Shown here one piece after another: positions 58,263 through 64,000 of a stretch of DNA of 64,000 bases. The notes beneath the pieces were generated by a model that saw nothing but the letters and a program-made list of their open reading frames with translations, did not search any database and had not been told where the DNA came from. Location: the NCBI GenBank assembly GCA_963775935.1, contig CAVZKR010000002.1, positions 558,001 through 622,000 of the forward strand. Direction: 5' to 3'. A program made the position numbers and the translations under genes. Positions within the stretch are counted from its first letter, which is position 1, and every line of letters starts with the position of its first letter. The stretch comes from JBBIPA01 sp963775935 (GTDB lineage: Bacteria > Chloroflexota > Dehalococcoidia > GIF9 > UBA5629).

Positions 58263-59120
58263 ATGGCGATAAAGAACGTTGGTGTTGTTGGTGGTGGTTT
58301 AATGGGCAGAGGAATTGCTGAAGTAAGTATTCTCAATGGCTTTAACGTGGTCATTTCTGAGATTAATCAGGAGCTGGTGGATAAAGCGGTGGCAGCTATT
58401 GATAGCTCTATGGAAAAGTCGCTTAAAGGTGGTAAATTAACCGCAGAGAAAAAGGCTGCTGCTATGAAGCTTCTGAAAAGCACAACCAGTGCCGCGGATT
58501 TTAAGGACTGCGACCTGGTAATCGAGGCGATTCATGAGAATCTGGAGCTGAAGAAAAAGATTATTGCCGATTTAGATAGGATTTGCCCACCACGGACCAT
58601 ACTCGCCACCAATACCTCCTGCTTATCGGTCATGGATATCGCCGCAGCCACCAAAAGGCAGCCTATGGTTTTAGGAATGCATTTTTTCAATCCAGTGCCC
58701 ATGATGAAGCTGCTGGAGCTGGTAAAGACTATTGCTACCAGCGAGGAGACGCTCAAAACTGCCAGGGCATTCGGTGAATCAATAGGGAAAGAGGTAGTTA
58801 TTGCTCCTGATGCCCCCGGCTTTATCGTCAACCGTCTGCTGTGGCCGTTCCTGCTGGAAGCTATTAAAATGCTGGAATCCGGCATGGCTACCAGGGAGGA
58901 CATCGATAAAGCCGTTAAGCTGGGTTTGAATCACCCAATGGGACCGTTTGCCCTCGCTGACTTCATTGGTCTGGATACTACCTATTTCATCTGCAATGCC
59001 ATGTACGATGACCTGAAGGATTCTCGTTTTGCGTCCCCTGTGCTGCTGAAGAAGATGGTTTCCGCAGGCCAGTTCGGACGTAAGTCGGGAAAAGGCTTTT
59101 ATGATTACAAACAAGCGTAG
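58263..59120 (+). CDS. 3-hydroxyacyl-CoA dehydrogenase (3-hydroxybutyryl-CoA type)
   Basis: The 285 residues from the ATG at 58263 (GGAGG 8 nt upstream) are the usual length for short 3-hydroxybutyryl-CoA dehydrogenases. It has the NAD Rossmann motif VGVVGGGLMGRGIAEV, AIHENLELKKKI, the catalytic His/Glu region MHFFNPVPMMKLLELV, GFIVNRLLWPFLLEAI and NHPMGPFALADFIGLDT. It oxidises the 3-hydroxyacyl-CoA made by the two upstream hydratases. Confidence 0.93.
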   Translation: MAIKNVGVVGGGLMGRGIAEVSILNGFNVVISEINQELVDKAVAAIDSSMEKSLKGGKLTAEKKAAAMKLLKSTTSAADFKDCDLVIEAIHENLELKKKIIADLDRICPPRTILATNTSCLSVMDIAAATKRQPMVLGMHFFNPVPMMKLLELVKTIATSEETLKTARAFGESIGKEVVIAPDAPGFIVNRLLWPFLLEAIKMLESGMATREDIDKAVKLGLNHPMGPFALADFIGLDTTYFICNAMYDDLKDSRFASPVLLKKMVSAGQFGRKSGKGFYDYKQA

Positions 59121-59169
59121 AAGACTTTTACCTTATTGGTAGGAGCTGCCAGCGTTTTCTCACAATTCT

Positions 59170-59853
59170 TCATACTAGCATATAACCGAATGCTTTCTTG
59201 CTTATGATCCGGGAGGGATTAGCAGGTTCTGGTTCCACTCTTTCACGCAATCTGTGAATGAGCTGGTCGATAGTGGCATCGGATATAGCCGAAGGGTCCT
59301 TGCTTTCAGGCCACACTGCTTCGATTATCTCGTCTCGCGAGCAGACATTTCCAGCATGTTGATAAAGGAACAGGAGCAGTTCATACTCTTTCTTGGACAG
59401 CTTCTTTTGTTCGCCATCTATCACCACCTCTTTTTTCCCCTCTTCAACCTTCAGCCATGACACTGCAGGCAGTTTGCCGTGTTTATAATCCCTGCCTTCA
59501 TTCCTGTGAATGATATTGGTGTCTTCACTTTCCTTGAACACCAGCACGATATGTGCTGAAGTGCCTTCCAAGCCAAGGCCGATCTTGCAGTTATGCTTGA
59601 GCTCATATACATTGCCGGCGATTATCCTATCGTCATTCAACGTGGTGCCATTGGTACTGCCAAGGTCTTTTACCCAGTAACTGTCATCCTTCGACAGGAT
59701 TTCTATATGCCGTCTCGAAATAACCTCATCGTTCAATTCGATATCCGGTTTATTCTGCGAAGTAAGGCGGCCTACCACAATAACCGGTTTATTCAAGGTG
59801 AATGTCTTCCCAATATCCTCGGCATCACCTCTCTTTACAATTATAAAAGCCAA
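59170..59853 (-). CDS. FHA domain - OmpR-type winged-helix regulator
   Basis: This 227-residue protein joins an N-terminal FHA domain (VVGRLTSQNKPDIELNDEVISRRHIEI and DLGSTNGTTLNDDRI, about residues 25-85) to a C-terminal OmpR/PhoB winged helix. The winged helix reads VVIDGEQKKLSKKEYELLLFLYQHAGNVCSRDEIIEAVW, then DQLIHRLRERVEPEPANPSRIISKKAFGYML. The FHA module binds a phospho-Thr, so this regulator is likely controlled by the Ser/Thr kinase encoded at 61454-62477. It faces that gene block, separated by TGTCAG direct repeats on an 11-bp grid, the form of operator used by OmpR-type proteins. Confidence 0.88.
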   Translation of the reverse strand: MAFIIVKRGDAEDIGKTFTLNKPVIVVGRLTSQNKPDIELNDEVISRRHIEILSKDDSYWVKDLGSTNGTTLNDDRIIAGNVYELKHNCKIGLGLEGTSAHIVLVFKESEDTNIIHRNEGRDYKHGKLPAVSWLKVEEGKKEVVIDGEQKKLSKKEYELLLFLYQHAGNVCSRDEIIEAVWPESKDPSAISDATIDQLIHRLRERVEPEPANPSRIISKKAFGYMLV

Positions 59854-59935
59854 GCGTAACCTCCAGCTATGCAGAGTCTATATTTGCCCATTGCAGTATA
59901 ATATATTGAATACAATTGTTACCAAACCGTGTGGT

Positions 59936-60001
59936 TGTCAGATTCATATTAGGTATTTGTCAGATAGCTGTCAAGCAATGTAGCTGTAAATCAGCTAAAC
60001 T
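59936..60001 (+). promoter_or_regulatory. TGTCAG direct-repeat operator and -10 of the FHA/kinase operon
   Basis: TGTCAG at 59936 and 59958 and TGTCAA at 59969 are spaced 22 and 11 bp. A -10-like TAAACT (59996-60001) begins 27 bp after the start of the last repeat. No -35 is needed if an OmpR-type activator binds the repeats. Confidence 0.65.
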
Positions 60002-60021
60002 TTTATGAAAACGATGAATAA

Positions 60022-60629
60022 GTGAAGATGATAGTGCAGCGACCGAAAGTACTATGTCGGGCATGTAATACGGAGAATAATCCCGACGAAGGAGTCTGCC
60101 AGAGATGCGGGTTGTCTCTTGCCATGAAGGAACTAGGAAGTGGTGAATGTAAAATCATCTGCCCACGGTGCCAGAACACGAACAATGCTGGCAGTTTTTT
60201 CTGTTACTCCTGCGGTAAATATTTCGCTGATGTAGAGGAAGCAAAAACAGGCTGGAGGCCGAGTAAACGGCGAACGGAGCGCACCGCTGCGCTCTGCACC
60301 GAAAGCTAAGGTGATTATGCCGGGTGGAGCTGAAATCATGCTCACTGGTTTCCCTGTGTTTATCGAGCGCAGCGATTTTGACAGCACGCTGCCGCATGAC
60401 ATATTGATGAGCATTTCAAGACAACATATTTTAATTACCTATAGTCGAGGCAAATACTATCTGAAGGACTATGGGCGAGAAGGCAAGGGTAGCACCAACC
60501 ATACGAAGCTTAACGGCATTGATATATTATAATAAGAGAAAGAAGGCTCTCAAAGACGGCGATGAGATTGAACTGGCTGGTCAACCGGAGCTTACCATGA
60601 CGTTCAGGTTGTTGCAGGAGTCGAACTGA
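60022..60629 (+). pseudogene. Zinc-ribbon/FHA protein with two frameshifts
   Basis: Three frame segments read as one ~200-residue protein. A double zinc ribbon comes first (LCRACNTENNPDEGVCQRCG; ICPRCQNTNNAGSFFCYSCGKYF). A linker follows, then an FHA domain (MLTGFPVFIERSD, MSISRQHILITY, NHTKLNGIDI) ending KDGDEIELAGQPELTMTFRLL. The first shift fits loss of one A in the run at about 60242-60246. The second fits an extra T near 60527. Such ribbon-FHA proteins are phospho-Thr readers. The GTG at 60022 or ATG at 60028 starts it; no ribosome site is clear. Confidence 0.65.
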
Positions 60630-60651
60630 AGGAGAAATACGGGAGGATTGA

Positions 60652-61454
60652 TTGGAAACAGGTTATTGCTGGGACACAGGACTATTAAGAGAGATCAACG
60701 AAGATAGCATCCTGTGCACCAGCTTCGATCTCATGACTCACAAGGGAGTGATCTCCGTTGGTCTCTTCGCAGTTGCAGACGGAATGGGAGGGCACAGCGC
60801 TGGTGAAATCGCCAGCGACCTTGCCACCAGGAGCCTCCATACAGGGTGCATTTCCGGCCTCATTGCCCAATGCCCTGCTCCACCTCTCTCTATTTTAGCC
60901 GCTGCCTTCGACGAAGCGAACAGCAAGGTTCTGGACTCTGCCAGCGATAGGGAGCTACAGGGCATGGGTACCACTCTGACCGCTGCACTCGTGATCGGCG
61001 GGGATATGTATGTGGCCCATATAGGTGATTCCAGGTGCTATGTAATCAACACCTGGGAGACCATCCAGGTCACAAAAGACCATTCCGTAGTCCAACAGCT
61101 TGTAGACGCGGGACTATCACACCGGAACAGGCCAGGAACCACCATCGCAGGAATGAGATAACGCGTGTCCTTGGTTACTCCCGTGACATTGTCCCGGACC
61201 TGCATCATATAAAACTATATGCAGGTGATAGCATACTCCTCTGTTCTGATGGTCTCTACAGCGTGCTGCCTTCGAATAAGATAACGGAGACTGTCATAGG
61301 TTCTCCCAACACCAACCAGGCCTGTATTGACCTGACCGCTCAGGCCAACCTGGCGGGGGGGCCGGATAATATATCGGTCATAGTAGTAAGCCCAGGCAAT
61401 CTTCCATCCTGGCAGGCTGTGATTACGGCTCAGACCGGCATCAGGAGACTATAA
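60652..61454 (+). pseudogene. PP2C-type Ser/Thr phosphatase, frameshifted
   Basis: Two frames, 60652 to about 61110 and about 61111 to 61454, together give a complete PP2C. It has INEDSILC, LFAVADGMGGHSAGEIAS, GMGTTLTAALVIGGDMYVAHIGDSRCYVI and TKDHSVVQQLVDAG. Then come ITPEQARNHHRRNEITRVLG, GDSILLCSDGLYSVLP and GGPDNISVIVV. The metal-binding Asp residues are all present. A missing G in the GGG at about 61111-61113 explains the break. TTG start with GGGAGG 5 nt upstream. It would reverse the kinase that follows. Confidence 0.75.
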
Positions 61455-62477
61455 TGTGGGGTATAAACGATATTTTTTTATTAATGGCTGTGATCTACGT
61501 AGCTTTGGGATTAACTGTCGGTATACTCCTCAGTATACGAAAGCGATAAACGTAATGGCTCACGCTCAGACCACAAGAAGGCACAGCCGGCTACCTCTAT
61601 AGGTCATAGCACCTACGTTGTTAATGGACGCTATGAGCTGAGGTCGCCGCCTTATAAGCAGGGCGGTATGGCGACTATATGGCTTGCGGCTGAGCGTAAA
61701 ACAGGCAAGGCGTGCATTATCAAGACACCGCGCAGGGGTACCATTATGGATAACGTATACCTGGATAAGCTCATGCTGGAAGCCAGCTATTTAAAGAAGC
61801 TCAAGCATCCCGGCATCGTTAAATACCTTGACGATTTCTATTATAAAGGTGAATTTCACCTTGTCATTGAGTACCTCAATGGTGAAACTCTGCTCACATC
61901 ATCACCGCGGTCTCCCTTCACCGAGCAGCAGGTCATCGACTGGGCCTGTCAGTTGCTCGATGCGCTTTCTTACTTACACGCCGGCAACATAGTTCACAGG
62001 GACATTAATCCCAAGAACATCATGCTGTGCGGCGACGGTACGGTCAAACTGATCGATTTCGGCACGGCCAAAAACTTGAATGGTGTCGATAAAGACGAGG
62101 AAAGCCGTGACCCGTTCACGCAGATCACCAACAAAGGTTTCGATATCCCGGAGCTATTCATAGGCGGGGAAAGCGACCAGCGGTGCGACCTCTGCGGCCT
62201 GGCACAGACCTGTATTTATCTCCTCACGCTGAGGCATCCCAACGAGATGTGCTCGGATTTGTTTAAGTCTCACTGGCCGCGATCGTACAGCGAAGCTAAA
62301 ACTATTGCTGATTACCTTATTGCCGAAGGCATATCGAATCGTACGGCAAAGTGGCTGGCACAGGGCGTCTTGTTCTCCCCGGGTAACAGGTTTGCCGACG
62401 CACATGCTATGAAGACTGCCCTGTCATCAGTAGAAGGTTATCCCATCAAGCCAGCGGAGGTAGTGGCACAGAAGTGA
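61454..62477 (+). pseudogene. Membrane-anchored Ser/Thr protein kinase, apparent frameshift
   Basis: An ATG at 61454 overlaps the PP2C stop (TAATG) and encodes a 31-residue membrane helix ending LLSIRKR. A one-base shift at about 61546 joins it to the kinase frame (KRNGSRSDHKK, then VVNGRYELRSPPYKQGGMATIWLAAE). The kinase frame has no usual start codon until Met at 61668, inside the Gly loop, so the N-terminal helix is probably its true start. Kinase motifs: Lys in ACIIKTPRRG, IVHRDINPKNIML, LIDFGTAKN. Active-site residues are complete. It would phosphorylate the FHA proteins around it. Confidence 0.72.
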
Positions 62478-63586
62478 GAAGCACAGTACTGTTCCTTGCT
62501 ATTACCTTGATTTTCGGCGCTCTTATTATGCTGCTTAGCCAGACGGCGAGCGTCGGGGCGGTAGGCGCACCGACAGATAACTCTACGATACCGAATTTCC
62601 CTATCGGTGACCAGGCTCAGGATGAAATCAAGCCGCTGGTGAAGTATGTTCGGCTGGGACCCACGTCACAGACCAAAAGCACGACGCCCAATGTTATACC
62701 GAATTTCATCGGGGTATCGGAACAGGACAAATTTAAGATCACTGCAACTGAAAACTGGTACCTGCAGGTAGACATCAATGCATCCGGTTGGCTTTATATC
62801 TATGAATATTTTTCAGTCGGCGAGAAATTTTCGGGGAAATGGATAGCCTATAAATGGCAATTGCCGCAAAGCGGCCTCTGGAAACTTGGTCCGTTCACTG
62901 CCAGTACTGATGAACTGGAGGGGCAGCATATATACCGGTTCTGGTTTTATAGTGATGGTCTCTGGGCTGGGGAAGACCCGAAAAGTTCAAACAACATATT
63001 AATTTACTGGACGTATTCCAAAGGCCAGCCCGCTGAGCAACCTGCAGGGCAGATACTACCACAACCACCAATCACTTCTGCAAAAGAAGCCACGTTCCTT
63101 GAACGGTTGCACGGTTTTATCACCAAACCGGTAGTAATGGTGCTCAGCCCCCTGGTGTTGATCGCCATCGTCATAGTTGGCCTTTATATGTATCGGCGGT
63201 ATGCCAGAAGGAAGAGAATTCAGGATACAGCATTATTGCCAGTTGAGGAAGAGCCGGAAAATGCCTTTGCTGCATTACCATCAGCTACAGCCAGCGCCAA
63301 AATAGCGTTGCCCAACGGTGTGGAGCTCCGGCTTATTGGCAACAGCAGGGTTATAGGCCGGGGTGACCTTGCCAGGGCGCTGGATTTGGATGAGCTGGGG
63401 CTTATATCGAGACGGCACTTCGAGGTTAAGTCGGAAGGCGAGCAGTTCTACATCGAGGACCTGGACAGTGCCAACGGCACCAGACTCAATGGCGTGGATA
63501 TCAGCGGCAAAGGGCTGGTCAGTCTCAGTACCGATGACGTTATAGAGCCAGCCGGCGCAATACATTTAACGTTTTACGTTCTTTAA
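62474..63586 (+). CDS. Membrane protein with extracytoplasmic domain and cytoplasmic FHA domain
   Basis: The 370-residue protein starts at a GTG that overlaps the kinase stop (GTGA). It has an N-terminal signal/anchor helix (about 1-25) and an extracytoplasmic beta domain (about 60-190, FKITATENWYLQVDINASGWLYIYEYF). A Pro/Gln linker and a second helix (about 215-240, VVMVLSPLVLIAIVIVGLYMYRRY) follow. The FHA domain comes last (RVIGRGDLARALDLDELGLISRRHFEV, LDSANGTRLNG). It could couple an outside signal to the kinase/phosphatase pair or be recruited by phosphorylation. Confidence 0.82.
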   Translation: MRSTVLFLAITLIFGALIMLLSQTASVGAVGAPTDNSTIPNFPIGDQAQDEIKPLVKYVRLGPTSQTKSTTPNVIPNFIGVSEQDKFKITATENWYLQVDINASGWLYIYEYFSVGEKFSGKWIAYKWQLPQSGLWKLGPFTASTDELEGQHIYRFWFYSDGLWAGEDPKSSNNILIYWTYSKGQPAEQPAGQILPQPPITSAKEATFLERLHGFITKPVVMVLSPLVLIAIVIVGLYMYRRYARRKRIQDTALLPVEEEPENAFAALPSATASAKIALPNGVELRLIGNSRVIGRGDLARALDLDELGLISRRHFEVKSEGEQFYIEDLDSANGTRLNGVDISGKGLVSLSTDDVIEPAGAIHLTFYVL

Positions 63587-63647
63587 CCCTGCAAAAGCTA
63601 ATCAGATATTTACCCCGTCCAGCCAGTTTGTTAACCGTCCTCCATTT

Positions 63648-63713
63648 TGTCAGGAAACTGTCAGTGACCTGTCAGCCTGCGGTCAAGCAGCCCGCTCCCG
63701 GTATGAGTATAGT
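63648..63713 (+). promoter_or_regulatory. TGTCAG direct-repeat operator and -10 of the secreted-protein gene
   Basis: TGTCAG at 63648, 63659 and 63670, then GGTCAA at 63681, all 11 bp apart. TATAGT (63708-63713) begins exactly 27 bp after the start of the last repeat, the same geometry as at 59936-60001. Confidence 0.7.
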
Positions 63714-63757
63714 TAATCTTGAAAGGAAATATTATATTGGGGAGTTGACTGTCACAC

Positions 63758-64000
63758 ATGAAGAAGATTTTTGCAACAATTCTGATCGTTCTCATAATCC
63801 AATTGGTCTCTCTTGTTGCCATTTCACCTGTTTATGCCCAGGACTATCCGTTTCCGCCGTTCAGTCCTGAAGAGTCATGGCAACCTCCGTATGGAGGAGG
63901 GGGGATCCTGGAGCCCCGGGTGGGAGTAGAAGCGTATGGCCATACCTGGTCTAACCTGCTAATTTCACCGCCGGCGGCTGTGGCGCCGGGCATTCCAAGT
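63758..64000 (+). CDS. Secreted protein, N-terminal part only
   Basis: An ATG at 63758 opens a clear signal peptide (MKKIFATILIVLIIQLVSL, cleavage after VYAQ). A Pro/Gly-rich segment follows (DYPFPPFSPEESWQPPYGGGG, then EPRVGVEAYGHTWSN) and runs off the window edge. No domain is identifiable from the 81 visible residues. Its upstream region carries the same 11-bp-grid repeats as the signalling operon, so it may be an output of that system. Confidence 0.7.
   Translation, partial: MKKIFATILIVLIIQLVSLVAISPVYAQDYPFPPFSPEESWQPPYGGGGILEPRVGVEAYGHTWSNLLISPPAAVAPGIPS

Noticed and set aside
63628..63870. 80-codon frame near the right end
   Set aside because: It overlaps the direct-repeat operator and is out of frame with the clear signal-peptide gene at 63758.
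1..64000. tRNA, rRNA and CRISPR arrays
   Set aside because: I saw no cloverleaf-like tRNA sequence, rRNA segment or regularly spaced repeat array on reading; a covariance search would be needed to exclude a missed tRNA.

Overview
The window reads as a chromosomal segment of an anaerobic bacterium. The mix of two transhydroxylase-like molybdenum enzymes, TRAP transporters, acyl-CoA/DUF35 thiolase systems, type IV pili and a TackOD1-type zinc-ribbon protein would fit a Chloroflexota (Dehalococcoidia-like) genome. That placement is inference; no rRNA or other marker gene is present. Base composition looks moderate, except for an AT-rich insert at about 24.2-29.7 kb.

Layout. 1-2.9 kb: a zur-znuA-znuC-znuB zinc-uptake operon on the minus strand, with a recognisable promoter and Zur box. 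3.0-13.0 kb: one minus-strand operon-like block with a TRAP transporter (dctP-dctQ-dctM) followed by two alpha/beta pairs resembling pyrogallol-phloroglucinol transhydroxylase; the downstream alpha gene is frameshifted. 13.4-15.3 kb: a NarL-type two-component pair. 15.3-22.2 kb: a transporter remnant, a uroporphyrinogen-decarboxylase-family protein, a second TRAP system and a phenylacetate-CoA-ligase-like enzyme. 22.2-24.0 kb: two PAC2-family genes.

24.16-29.71 kb: a 5.55-kb transposon. It has 17-bp terminal inverted repeats and a 9-bp target duplication. It carries a SWIM-finger DDE transposase, a small zinc-ribbon protein, a single-chain nuclease-methylase-specificity (type IIG-like) restriction-modification gene and a small unknown gene. 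The transposon sits exactly in the loop of a terminator-like hairpin. A nested IS3-family element splits the methylase at its catalytic NPPY codons; removing it together with one 3-bp CAC repeat restores the frame and the motif.

29.8-33.2 kb: an ADP-forming acyl-CoA synthetase beta subunit, a thiolase, and an HMG-CoA-synthase-like protein fused to DUF35. 33.4-49.3 kb: a type IV pilus locus (pilD, two pilT, major pilin, a fused pilMN, pilO, pilC, pilB, a TackOD1/nuclease-like protein, three minor-pilin-like genes) with three LuxR/MerR-like regulators. Two of its operons share a bipartite upstream element. 49.7-53.0 kb: a large secreted, membrane-anchored Asp-box protein. 53.2-59.1 kb: fatty-acyl or aromatic-acyl CoA metabolism (degenerate thiolase plus DUF35, CoA-transferase, two enoyl-CoA hydratases, 3-hydroxyacyl-CoA dehydrogenase).

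59.2-64 kb: a phosphosignalling island with an FHA/winged-helix regulator, zinc-ribbon/FHA protein, PP2C phosphatase, membrane Ser/Thr kinase, FHA membrane protein and a secreted protein. Two promoters there carry TGTCAG direct repeats on an 11-bp grid at an identical distance from the -10 box. Several genes in this island carry single-base frameshifts, which may be sequencing errors or decay.
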